From Hyphodiscus hymeniophilus (Eukaryota; Ascomycota; Leotiomycetes; Helotiales; Hyphodiscaceae), in contig VNKQ01000006.1 in assembly GCA_016508695.1 (NCBI GenBank), forward strand, positions 2,046,001-2,110,000: 64,000 bases of DNA, given 5' to 3'. The translations under genes and the position numbers were made by a program. Position 1 is the first letter of the stretch, and each line of letters starts with the position of its first letter. The notes under the pieces are model-generated. The model worked only from the letters and a program-made list of their open reading frames with translations, had not been told where the DNA came from and did not search any database. This document shows, in pieces, positions 12,023-22,035 of the stretch.

Positions 12023-12561
12023 ATGTTTGAGGACTTTAGCCAGGGGTGGAGATAATTTCCAACGTTTCATGTATCATGTATCATGTAAAACTCGTGGGAG
12101 AAATCATAGATCATGATGATTTGAAAATTAAAGACATGGATTAAAACATATTCTTTAATAGAGACGTTTAACTTGCTTGCATCGATGACAAGGCGCATGC
12201 CTATGAATAAATGTGCATAGTAGAATGTCCGAAGCTGAGTTTCTTTGCAAATCCAGCTTGGATTGCCATATAGATGAGTACTTTGCAAATGGTGTTGTAT
12301 TGATCATGCAGAACGCGCTAATTTGTAAGGAGCTATTAGCGAGTATCCTTTCGAAATCAGGCAGAGAGGCACTACATTACAAGGGATATTCACATAGCTG
12401 GGCCCTAATATCAATATTTCCTCTCTCCCCCACCTTTCACGGCGGTCTTATCTTGCCGTCGGGCAACACCAGAGCAGTTCACTCTGTTTACAGAAGACTT
12501 TTGCGGACTATATTACGGCCTTCATTTGAGCTTCATTTTAACATTCAATTGGTTGGTTACA
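12023..12561. other. Spacer with short ATGTATC repeat
   Basis: About 540 bp between tandem plus-strand genes. A short direct repeat of CATGTAT lies at about 12066-12086. It holds the permease terminator and the carboxylesterase promoter, with pyrimidine-rich tracts around 12415-12440. No supported ORF. Confidence 0.45.
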
Positions 12562-14460
12562 ATGCCGTCGGTTCATCAAGTTTTGCTTCTCACCGCTGTA
12601 CCAATCATTGGCATTGCTGTTGTCTGGCACTCATTGCTTTCCGAAATATTTGCCTCGTTTCGTTCACAATGGAATCTACAACCTTCTACGCTACCTCAAG
12701 TCAAGCTGGCTCAAGGTCTTGTTGTGGGGGTAACATTAGATCATAAATTTTCTGCCCCGGTCGAAGGCTTTATGGGATTGCCCTATGCGGAAGCACCTAT
12801 TGGTGACAGAAGATTCAGAAGAGCGGTTCCACTGCCTGTTTCTAACACCACATTTGAAGCCAGGAAATATGGTCCAATGTAACACTATCCAATCTTAAGC
12901 CGTACCCGTCTTATGTTGACTGATTGCCAGATGCCCAGGGAAGCAATTGCTTAGTGGCAAGGCGACCGATAATAGCGAGGATTGTATGACGGTAAACATA
13001 TTCAGGCAGAGACCCGTCTCAGGACACGCGAAAGTTCCTGTTGCAGTATACATCCATGGAGGAGCCTTCAATCGAGGAAGCTGTAGGTACCCAGTCTCGA
13101 GACACTGGAGCACAGCTAACGGATGATTTAGCAATGATGCACAACACCGCTTCGATGGTAGGGTTTTCAGAAAAGCCTTTCATCGGAGTCAGCTTCAATT
13201 ACAGAATTGGCGCGCTGGGTTTTCTTCCATCAAAAGCAACATTCGATGAAGGAATCGTCAACCTGGGTCTCCATGATCAAGTTTTCTTGCTTCAATGGGT
13301 CCAAGATAACATCGAAGACTTTGGTGGGGACAAGAATGATGTTACCATCTTTGGCCTCTCAGCTGGAGCGCATTCCGTAAGATGGCTTCCGCACACCCAA
13401 AATGTATGCTGATGATATCAAGATTGGGCATCACGTTATGAACTACCAAGAAGGCGTGAAGCCGTTGTTCCACAAAGCCATCCTCGAATCAGGAGCGCCC
13501 ACCTCTCGCGCAGTTCATCCCTATGATGCTGCAGTGCACGAAGAACAATTTGCACTTTTCGTCTCTGAAGCAGGTTGCTCAGATGTCCCTGCGGGATCTA
13601 TCACAGCATGTCTTCGTTCTCGGTCCGAGGATGTCATCACAGCAGCATCCACCAAAGTCTTTGACAAGTACAATCCCAGTCTCCGCTGGGCGTTCCAGCC
13701 TGTCATCGATGGCAATTTGATCCACCAACGTCCCATCGACGCCTGGAGATTTGGGAAATGGAATCGAGTCCCGATAATGACTGGCCACACCACGAACGAA
13801 GGGACGTATTACGTCCCAGAGCCCCTGTCAACCTCTGAAGGATTCACCAGTTTCTGGCATACGCTGCTCCCTCATTACTCTGAGCAAGATCTCGCAACTG
13901 TCAACGTGCTGTATCCTGATCCAGCCACCGAAGCACATTCGCCGTACAAGGAGTCCCGCGATATGGAAGCCCTCGGCATTGGACCACAGTTCAAGCGTGT
14001 CGAGGCGGCATATGCCCATTATGCATACGTCTGCCCCGTACGGCAAACCGCGGATCTGGCATCATCGGGCCAGGAGCCTCCTGTCTGGGTCTATCACTGG
14101 GCCTTGAACAAGACGGTGAAAGGTGGTGCGAACCACGGAGACAACATGTACTACGAGAGTTTCCAGGATGAAATAACGAGTATCAGCGGAGCTCAAAGAG
14201 AGGTCAGTGGGGTTTATCATGCTTATATTACCAGTTTCATCACCGGGGGTGATCCGAACTCGATACGAGGACGATTCGGAGATAGGCCGTTGTGGGAAAA
14301 GTACGTCCGGGGACAGGAAGGGGCGATGACTTTTGGGAAGGGTAATGATGAGAGGGCCGGAGGGAATGGGAGAGGGATTGCTGCGCAGATGGTTGGAAAT
14401 GAGTGGATTGAGGAGCAGTGCAAGTTCTGGTGGGAGAAGAGCTCAGATACAGAGGAGTAG
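12562..14460 (+). CDS. Type-B carboxylesterase
   Basis: A serine carboxylesterase/lipase-like enzyme that hydrolyses carboxylic esters. Exons are join(12562..12878,12931..13082,13132..13376,13423..14460), giving 583 aa. The N-terminus has a hydrophobic stretch (VLLLTAVPIIGIAVVWHSLL) that could be a signal anchor. The family hallmark SEDC is at residues 121-124. The oxyanion HGGAF is at 148-152, catalytic Ser233 in FGLSAGAHS, probable acid Glu364 (TTNEGTYY) and His476 (NHGDNM). The nucleophile elbow is GLSAG rather than the common GESAG. Four exons join cleanly, for example HGGAFNRGS to MMHNTASMVGF over a 49-nt intron. It could act with the upstream esterase and permease. It converges on the repeat-protein gene. 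Confidence 0.85.
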
Positions 14461-14750
14461 TGGACAAGAGGTAAAACGTAAAGGTGGTGCTACCAAGGCC
14501 GAGAACACCGCAAGATCGAAGGCGGCAGAGCGACTACTACGGTATGTCAGTTCACCGTGGCCATCTACTTCAGATCTTCAATGTCGTATACTTCGAAAAT
14601 TTCGCGAGAAAAGTGTCGAAAAAGGCGTTCTTATAGATGATATTCTACATTCTAAACTCCTCCCAATGCCCACGCTAAAGGTTGTACACAAAACAGTTTT
14701 ACCATAATCCCACTATCCATGCAACCAAATACTCCCGTCACTTACAGCCC

Positions 14751-15410
14751 TCAGATCATATACACCGCAGCTCCAATAGCCATTGCACCCCAAACCGGCG
14801 CGGAAGTCTTCATCGCTCCGCCCTGACTCGTGCTCGTGCTGGTACTCGAGCCGCTCGCACTCGAGGCGACGTTCGAAGCCACACTCGCGGCCGAGCTCGC
14901 CGCCGACTCAGCTGAGCTCTTCGCCGCTCCCGTAGCTGTCGCAGCCACGCTTGAGAAGCTCGAGATGGCCGAGTGTGCATCGCGAGAAGCCGAAGAGAGA
15001 GCCCCGCTCGCAACGCTCAGCCCGGTCGAGACAGCGCCCGATGCAGCGGATAAAGCGGTGCTTACTCCCCCCGCGCCGTCGGATGTGATGGTCGAGAGAA
15101 CTCCTCCGGCGTCAGAGGTGATGGTTGAGGCCTCGCCGTTTGCGAACGAGCTCGCGGTTGACAAGGCGCCTGCTGCGTCGGACGTCGCGGTCGTGAAGGC
15201 TCCTGCGGCGTCTGAGGTTGCGGTCGTGAAGGCTCCGGCGGCGTCGGATGTTGCGGTCGTGAAGGCTCCGGCGGCATCTGAGGTAGCGGTTGAGAAGGCT
15301 CCGACTACGTCTGAGGTTATAGAATCGATTATGTTGTCAAAACCTGGGAGAGCAAGGGTGGTGGAGGAGTAGGCCAGGATGGCAAGGGCGGCAGATGTTG
15401 AGAAACGCAT
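14751..15410 (-). CDS. Secreted Ala/Ser/Thr-rich 11-residue repeat protein, probable GPI anchor
   Basis: Single exon, 219 aa, starting at the ATG at 15410. The longer frame upstream is a Lys/His-rich 5' UTR reading. A signal peptide is visible (MRFSTSAALAILAYSSTTLA). Residues 32-86 are five near-identical 11-mers of the type TSDAAGAFTTA. Diverged copies continue with the same period to about residue 152, eleven units in all. Then comes an Ala/Ser-rich stalk (to about 205) and a C-terminal hydrophobic tail (APVWGAMAIGAAVYMI) after small residues, as expected of a GPI signal. The 11-residue period with Ala/Phe spacing is compatible with hendecad amphipathic helices. Dense Ser/Thr suggests O-glycosylation. 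No enzymatic domain. Probably a cell-wall or plasma-membrane surface protein. Confidence 0.75.
   Translation of the reverse strand: MRFSTSAALAILAYSSTTLALPGFDNIIDSITSDVVGAFSTATSDAAGAFTTATSDAAGAFTTATSDAAGAFTTATSDAAGALSTASSFANGEASTITSDAGGVLSTITSDGAGGVSTALSAASGAVSTGLSVASGALSSASRDAHSAISSFSSVAATATGAAKSSAESAASSAASVASNVASSASGSSTSTSTSQGGAMKTSAPVWGAMAIGAAVYMI
15153..15317 (-). repeat. 33-bp tandem repeat, five copies, coding
   Basis: Five consecutive 33-bp units encode the five conserved 11-mers of the surface protein. The middle three are nearly identical in DNA, which points to recent expansion or homogenisation. Because the unit is a multiple of three, copy-number changes keep the frame. Confidence 0.8.
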
Positions 15411-16195
15411 GATGATTGAGGTGAAGAGATAGAGTCGATGGAGATGGAGATAGAAAGACTGGAGTTTTGCTTGTTGGTGTTGGTGTTGGAGTTGGTGTGA
15501 GTTGGATAGATGAGAAGAATGGAAGATGATGTTGATAAAGAAAAAAAGGAAGAAGATTTTCTGGACCAAGAGACTTACTTAAGTATCTCCAGATAGTGGC
15601 ATGGTGAAGAGACTACGAGGCAAAGCTAGATCAGCTTGCGCCTCAGCTCGTCGTAACTCAAAAGATACTTTTACGGGTACCACGATGCGAATGACGTAAA
15701 AGCCTCGCCGTCTCGGGTACTCGAGTACCAGCCACATCCCGAAATAGAATAAGTTCCGCAGAGTGGATCACTCGCGGTGCCTTACCTCAATAAGGATTGT
15801 GGCTGTGAGGCTCTTGAGCTTTTCCCTGACCGCAGGAGTAAAGGTATCCAGTCAGACCACACATATATTATATATGGCAATTCGAGTTGAAAACTGTCTG
15901 GATTCAAAAGTCTCTAAAATCCTCCAACCAGTCCATGGACTCTATCCACGGCGCCTCAGAAGTCCTCCGACTCTGCTATTGATTAAGCGACGGAGAGAAA
16001 ATAAGATCCTCTGAAGCTGCAGTCGTTGCCGCCGTTGCCCACTGTTTTGCGATATCTTTCTTTCCGGGTCTTTTTTCTTGGGCTTGTTTATCCCTGGTAA
16101 AGGTGACCTTGCAATAGCTCTCAGAGCCTCGATCCTTGATACTGTTTCCTCTATGTCATTCCAAACCTCAAGGCCCCAATCTTCACAGCCTTTTA
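15411..16195. other. Spacer upstream of repeat protein
   Basis: Promoter side of the repeat-protein gene with AAAAAGGAAG-type purine tracts at about 15537-15555. The rest has no recognisable gene. Some minus-strand codons around 16000-16190 may be worn-out sequence continuing the Gfd2-like relic, but the frame is interrupted. Confidence 0.4.
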
Positions 16196-16196
16196 T

Positions 16197-16510
16197 TGCT
16201 TAAAGAATTAAGGCGCGTAGCGTGAAATATGCGTCATTTCCTGCTTTATGAAGTTTAGCGTTTGACCTGGGGTATTCGAGGTCCCAAAGAAGTCGCCCAA
16301 GTGTGAACGGCCCCAATCCTGGCTCGTAACAAATATTTGATGTGTCAAAATTACCGATAATAGAGGTTTTGAAGTCAAACCCAGGAGCGCTCAACGCAGC
16401 AGGGTCCCTCGCAAATCCACGGCCTACGAGAACGATATCTCGATTCCGGGGGACAAGCTTGCTAATACACTTTCGCAGTTTGCTTGGTTCTATTTTCTCA
16501 GACCACTCTT
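16197..16510 (-). pseudogene. Gfd2/YDR514C-like RNase-H-fold relic
   Basis: The minus frame reads RDIVLVGRGFARDP, then FDFKTSIIGNFDTSNIC, and ends LHKAGNDAYFTLRALIL before a stop at about 16200. The last block resembles the C-terminal HNAGNDAxxTLRAL motif of fungal Gfd2/YDR514C-like 3'-5' exonuclease-fold proteins, and VGRGF fits the strand before it. Upstream the frame is closed by stop codons. No start, no N-terminal catalytic Asp/Glu block and no credible introns were found. I read this as a truncated remnant. Confidence 0.45.
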
Positions 16511-16576
16511 AAAGGAACCTTTTACAGATTCTGTAAAGTACGAATCCGATCAAGTTACAAAGTTATAAGTTCGTAA

Positions 16577-16644
16577 CCAGTGTGACAAATGAGTAGAGTA
16601 GAGTAGAGTACAGCTCCTACTCTACTCTACTCACGTGACACTAG
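16577..16644. repeat. GAGTA tandem repeat forming a long inverted repeat
   Basis: Four GAGTA units (16591-16610), a 7-nt spacer (CAGCTCC) and three TACTC units (16618-16632) form a perfect 15-bp stem. AGTGT on the left (starting at about 16579) also pairs with ACACT-type sequence on the right (ending at about 16642), extending an imperfect palindrome. A CACGTG box overlaps the right arm at about 16633. It is non-coding. Confidence 0.75.
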
Positions 16645-16739
16645 TACCCTGCCAGCCTGAGTATCTGAGCACGGTCTGAAATCATTCGCGATCCATCCAG
16701 GCACTACCTGCGGGACCCATGTTTTTTGGTGTTCTTATC

Positions 16740-16915
16740 AGTTTCGGGTATATACGAAACAACATAGATTTAGGGGTCATTTGAGTGCTCTTAACGTCGG
16801 GTTCGAGTTGAGATACGTTCCTGGACATTCGGGTATTCTAGTGAATCTAAAGGCCGATCGAGCTGTGAGGAGAGGTGCGAAGTGTTGCGCAACCAATGTG
16901 TTTGTTGGGAAAAGA
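16740..16915 (+). pseudogene. Degenerate RNase H domain fragment
   Basis: The plus frame reads YTKQHRFRGHLSALNVG and then FELRYVPGHSGILVNLKADR followed by AVRRGAKC, with a stop at about 16912. This resembles the C-terminal RNase H motif VPGHSGIxGNExADxLAxxGA seen in fungal RNase-H-like proteins and non-LTR elements. The conserved NE is replaced by NL. No catalytic N-terminal part or reverse transcriptase is visible nearby, so it is a fragment. Confidence 0.5.
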
Positions 16916-17475
16916 AGATAGAAAGCACTGGAGTGGCATAGACTCGATCACAGCGGTTCAGAACCTTATCCTAGGATAGTTCGTTGGCGTCGTTGTTGAC
17001 AACAGGTAAGAGAAGCTGAACGTAGGTAATCTAAGTCGAAGTTACCGGTGATGGAAGTAGAGTTAGAGAATCTGTGTTATCAGCACTGAAAAGTCGAGCA
17101 GCTGGGTATTCGGGAGTTTACATTATCAAAGGAGCACATGGTTGGTCTGTTTTATGCCCCATTTCGTCCTATCAGACCCAGTTACAACATCCTCCGATTT
17201 GTTTCGACTCAAGTCGGATTGCAATCCGGCGGGTTTACTTTCCCAGCTACCTGACATATTCTCATCTCTATGATCTTTGTGATATAATGGCGCCTCGTGT
17301 TTCACTTTCTGAATGAGTAATAGGATTTTCTGATTATGAGAGTGCCGGGTGGGGGCTTGGGGCAATGAGGCATGGGGGCTGATAATACAAAAGGAAGGGA
17401 TTCCTTTGCAAAATGATGCGAGAAAAACGGAAGACAACTTTTCAACGATTTCCTGGAAGATTTTTGTGGTCAATC
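16916..17475. other. Spacer upstream of RlpA-like gene
   Basis: About 560 bp with no supported gene. It is the promoter side of the secreted RlpA-like gene. An in-frame ATG at 17413 would add 21 basic residues before the signal peptide and is considered less likely. Confidence 0.4.
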
Positions 17476-18211
17476 ATGAACAAGCATATTCAGATCCTAT
17501 TTGCCATCCTTTCTCTCTCCACAGGTATCATGGCTACCCCATTCCCCAATGGGAGCACCAAGGCTTCAACCATCGTTAGACCCAAAGCTCCTCTCTCGAC
17601 CCGTACCACGTAAGCACTCAACCTTTCATGCTACCTTCGTTGATTGACTGGCTGACGTTGTACGTAGTCATACAGGCGAAGGCACCGTCTATCTTCAAGG
17701 AGGAGGTATGTCATTCCCACCCAAAGCATTACGGCATTTGCCCATCTGCCGATCTTCCCAATAGCTCGATTTTCTCTCTCTGAAAACACTTGCCATTTTC
17801 CTAAGATGGAACACCCTACTGACAGTATCCGTTCTACCAGCCGCGGGTTCATGCGGGGAGTACAAGTCAGACAGTTCAGTGATCGGGGCTTTGAGCAATT
17901 ACTGGATGGAAGATGAATCCCCAGCAACTTTCTGTGGCCGCTATGTCCAAGTCACGAACACTGGCAGTGACGATGGAGTTGGAGGCGCTGGCAATACAGC
18001 GACGGTCAGAATCGAGGACACTTGCCCTTCGTGCGATGAGAATCATATCGATTTCTCGGTTGGTGCTTGGAACTTGCTCGCGAATAGTGCGGCGTATGGA
18101 ACGATTGATATTTCGTGGTAAGTTTGTACCTTCTGGTTGTGATAGAGTGAGAGGGTGCTGTTGGCAGATGATGCAAATGCTGACTGGCTATTCGGCAGGC
18201 ACTTCTTGTAG
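17476..18211 (+). CDS. Small secreted expansin/RlpA-like double-psi beta-barrel protein
   Basis: Exons are join(17476..17609,17668..17705,17841..18117,18199..18211), giving 153 aa. The signal peptide is MNKHIQILFAILSLSTGIMA. After a short basic linker, the mature domain has GEGTVYLQGG, a spliced SCGEYKSDSSV, FCGRYVQVTN, then VRIEDTCPSCDENHIDFSVG and ending GTIDISWHFL. These are the conserved Cys pairs and the (H)ID/HFD-like position of the RlpA-like/expansin barrel. Exon 2 is 38 nt and exon 4 only 13 nt, restored by GTATGT and GTAAGT donors. The C-terminal cellulose-binding module of plant expansins is absent. Such proteins loosen cell walls or act as effectors. The function here is not established. 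Confidence 0.8.
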
Positions 18212-19249
18212 TACTGAGAGTTGTGAGTATTCTGATATGTCCTCGGACAAAACTTTTTTATGGGGGGGGGATCTGCGGCAACATTGCTTCAAATGAAAAT
18301 GTCTTTTCCCTACTGAACTCATGTTGAGAAAGGTCAAATCCTGGTTCCTCGTCGAGCTGAGCGTCTAAACGTTCTGTGTTGGATTGTTATATCAACCGAT
18401 TCTACATCCAACTGGAGCTGAGCTGGAGCATCTCTTCATAGCGATCGTCTTAAAATGATATTACCAGAGCCGTGCTGTGCCATCTCGCGGCTAAGTGAAG
18501 CCAACACGCAGTTGATACTAAATGCTACCTATCACCGAGGGCGGCTCTTCGAGCAAGGTAGAAGACTGTCGTGATTAAACACCCGGTTACAATAAGGACC
18601 ATTAAGATTTGGGATTCAACTTCTCGTTCTGAATATAGAAGCGTTTGATTTCGATGGGTCGGGGACAAAGTTGCACAGGAACTGAGTGGCATCTACAAAC
18701 ACTTTCGAAGTGTCGACAGTCTTGCCATGTTTGTAGAAAGTCGTGCTGCCCATTCTCAGCTGCAGAAGTCGCACCCACCAATCTTAAAGCTATCACCGAG
18801 AGGTAAGCGGTTGTTTCCTTCAAGTACTCTTAAAATCTGGCCTAAAGCTACAGGTCCATAAGAATTGCCGAAAGAAAACGAGGAGATATGTACTGCCTAC
18901 ATAGCGAACGACTCTATTAGTATGTATCTCCGTAACCCTCGCCTGTGCACGTGTTTGTGTGGTGTATCACAAGAACGTCGGGAGCGTACCTCCCAGAGGT
19001 TGTAACGAATCTGGTGTGCCATACCACTGAGAATGTGAGGATATGCGCCGCGGCCTGAAGAGTTCAATCAATCAATTCTTTTATTCTAATGCCGTCTTAC
19101 ATCTGCTGAAACCGAAATAAGGCACTCTATGTTCATCCTGCAAAACCACTATGTCAAGTTCCGCTCATCTTCCGTGACGCCACATATTCTTCTCTGCTGC
19201 ATCAATTTGACCCCGAACTTGGCTCCAGATATTCGTATTACAACGATGA
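18212..19249. other. Spacer downstream of RlpA-like gene
   Basis: About 1 kb between the 3' ends of the RlpA-like gene and SSZ1. It contains a G-run (TGGGGGGGGA) near 18261-18272 and short unsupported ORFs. No gene identified. Confidence 0.45.
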
Positions 19250-21061
19250 TCAAGGTGCTGCCAAATTCCCTCTAACTCCACCCTTTCCGCCAACCTCCCT
19301 CGCCGTGACCGTAACGGACAGATCAGCTGCAACATTGATCATGACCTCAACCTTGCCTCCCTTCTTTACATCCTTGATAGCTGCCTCAGCCAGCACATTC
19401 CCAACCTTCCAGACCTTTTCTCTCTGTTCCTCAGGCTCTTCGTCACTGCTATCTTCGTCACTGTCGTCGTCTTTGTTGCCGTTCTCCTTTGGCTTCGGCT
19501 CTGTTTTCGTGACCTTAATATGAGATCCGCCTTCCACAATCTTGACCAATACATCTCCTCCTTCTTTGGGTGTCGCAATGTGAATCGTACGACGAGCAGG
19601 CACGGCGGTCTCTGCTGCAATGATAGGAGTGAAGACGCCCTTGGCTGAATCACCAGTGATGGAAAGGACACCAATAGCATGGGTGAGATGTTTTACAGTT
19701 GTGACGGCAGGGTGTGTAGATTGATCGATATCCTCTGCTTCATACTCTTGAATGAGTGATGCCTGTAGTGCTGCTCCACGGGCTTGGAGTTCGGAAGGAC
19801 TGATAGCAGCAGGTGTGGTGGACGGGGCGAGGACAGTGGTGGTAGGCGGGAAAATAGCGGACATGTTTGATGCGATCTTAGGTGTGTGCGAAGACCCTCC
19901 TGACAAGATCACTTCGTCGATGTCAAGAACGTCTAGGTCGGCCTTCTTGACAACACCTTCTATCAGTCGGTTGAAGCCATCAAACACCTTCCTCGCAATG
20001 GTCTCGTAGCGTAATCTGTTGATCGTAGATGTGAAGTCGATACCTTCTGCTAAACTCTCCACGCTGAAGTTGGCGTTGGTTCCGATACTTAAAGCTCTCT
20101 TTGTAGCTTCCGACTCTAACTTCAGCTTCGCGAGACTTCGGGCGTTCTCTCGCGGATCGATACCGTTCCATTTAATAAACTCCTTCGCGAAATGATCCTG
20201 CAGAACCTTGTCCAGATGTACGCCGGCAAATTCGTAATCATGCGCTGTTGCAAGGATAGTGTACATGCCTCCTCTTGAAGCAATAACCGCAACATCGGAT
20301 CGAGTTCCACCAAGGTCTGCCACTACCACGATCTTGTCCGCAACCTTGCTCTCTGGCCTCGCATCGTATGCCAGAAGAGCAGAGACGGGCTCTTGGATGA
20401 GTTGAAGAACTTCTATACCAGCATCGTTCGCAGACTTTATTAAAGCAGCCTTTTGCTTTTCGCTGAAATTTGTGGGTGTTGTAAGAACCGCCGAGGTGAC
20501 TTTCTTTCCCAAAAAGTCAGACGCAGACTTCGCAAGACGACTGAAATGGCGAGTTGCAATCTCCGAGACGGACACGGTGGATGGCTCGCCCTCCTCCTTG
20601 TCTTGTATCGTGAAGGCGATCGTGCCATTGTGTTCTTGGGGGTGTGCGGAAGCATGGCTGTGGGTGGGGTCTATAGACTTGAAACTGAGACGGAGTTTAG
20701 CAGAATTTCCCAAATGATGGATATTAGGCCCTCACTCTTGTCCCAAGTAGTCTCTGAAGTATGCGACAGTGTTCTTGCTATTTCGAACCAATTGCTGCTT
20801 AGCTTGTTGCCCATTGTATTCCTCACCATCGACATAAGACAAGATCGAAGGAATCTGCCGATCTGCACACCAAATCAGCAAGCCTTCAGCAATTAACTTT
20901 CAATAAGCTATTAACTCACCACCATCCTCGTTGGCGATAACCTCAGCCTTGTCCTCTGGAGTAGTCCATGCGATGGAGCTGTTGGAGTTTCCGAAAGATA
21001 TGCCAATAGCGGTTCGCTCCCCGGGCTTCGCGCCGTTGGTAGTTGGCTCCTCTGCTGACAT
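19250..21061 (-). CDS. SSZ1: Ribosome-associated Hsp70-like cochaperone Ssz1
   Basis: Ssz1 pairs with zuotin to form the ribosome-associated complex, which stimulates Ssb-type Hsp70 on nascent chains. Exons are complement(join(19250..20684,20736..20862,20920..21061)), giving 567 aa. The ATPase fold is recognisable: AIGISFGNSNSSIAW (phosphate 1), VVVADLGGTRSDVAV (phosphate 2) and VILSGGSSHTPKI (adenosine). The start at 21061 gives MSAEEPTTNGAKPGER. Exon 2 reads DRQIPSILSYVDGEEYNGQQ and joins DFKSIDPTHSHASAHPQEH. The C-terminal part is a reduced substrate-binding-like beta domain carrying an acidic insertion (DDDSDEDSSDEEPEE) at about residues 480-500. Ssz1 is known to bind but not hydrolyse ATP. 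It is head to head with RRP40. Confidence 0.9.
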
Positions 21062-21249
21062 CGTGACTGATTGAAGGTTTCTGGTACCTCTCGCGACTTG
21101 GGCAGTGTTGTAAATGCTCAATGTCTTGATCATGGAGTATTTGGGAACTTTTTCTAGAGAATTTCACTAGCGCCGTTGCTAGCGGGCCCTACCGACAAGG
21201 CTGACTTTAAGACTTCACAACTGTAGAACTATATACCAATTCCACGAAC

Positions 21250-22035
21250 ATGGCTGTCTCAATGGAACGTTTCGTACTCCCAGGCGAGAGTCTTGATGCA
21301 GAATATCTGCCTTCTCATCCAACGCTGCCCCTGAAACTTGGTCCAGGACTACGGCATATTCCACCAAATACCATCACACCAACAGTAGCTGGTCAACTCT
21401 GTAGCGACAAGAGGAAAAATGCCGTCTGGGTTGAGTTCAATGGTGGTCGCGTATGTTTGATACAGCTCCTGCCAAAATACCTAGCTAATAGATGATAGTA
21501 TATTCCTACAGTCGGTGATCTTGTCATCGCTACAATCAACCGTCCCTCACCTGAGTTCTACTATGCGAGTCTCAGCGACTACGCTCCCCAAGCCACGTTA
21601 CCGAATCTATCCTTCGAAGGCGCAAGCAGAAAGACGCGACCCCAGCTTCAACCTGGCGCATTGGTCTACGCGCGAGTCAGTTTGGCGAATAAGCATATGG
21701 ATCCTGAGTTGGAGTGCGTGTCATCATCAACAGGAAAATCGGACGGGTTGGGGCCTCTGAATGGTGGCATGCTGTTTACGATATCTCTCGGTATGGCAAG
21801 AAGATTAATGCTGCCAAGACCGGCCGAACAGGGAAGAGTAGTGGTTTTGGATGAGTTTGGAGCTGCCGGAGTTTCTTTCGAAATCGCTGTGGGGAGGAAT
21901 GGAAAGCTCTGGGTGGACAGTACGAGCCTGAAGACTACACTTGCGATTGGGAAGGCGATACAGGAGACGGACTTAAAAGGCTTAAATCCGGAGGAACAGA
22001 AGAAGCTTGCGAGGAAGTCGATGAAGGACTTTTAA
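21250..22035 (+). CDS. RRP40: RNA exosome cap subunit Rrp40
   Basis: A non-catalytic S1/KH cap subunit of the RNA exosome, which processes and degrades rRNA and mRNA in nucleus and cytoplasm. Exons are join(21250..21450,21499..22035), giving 245 aa. N-terminal strand segments include ERFVLPGESLDAEYLPSHP. A GTATGT...GATAG intron joins EFNGGR to YIPTVGDLVIATINRPSPEF, the start of the S1 domain. The KH-type end has the signature GPLNGGMLFTISLGMARRLM and FEIAVGRNGKLWVDS. Length and domain order match Rrp40/EXOSC3. Only 188 bp separate its ATG from the divergent SSZ1 start. Confidence 0.9.

Noticed and set aside
14830..15372. 180-codon plus-strand ORF rich in Ala/Val/Glu
   Set aside because: It is the antisense of the 11-mer repeat gene. 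The repeat copies keep a second frame open, and it lacks any signal or domain, while the minus frame has a signal peptide and GPI-like tail.
18254..18275. G-run as possible quadruplex
   Set aside because: A single run of about eight G without further G-tracts nearby. More likely a slippage-prone homopolymer.
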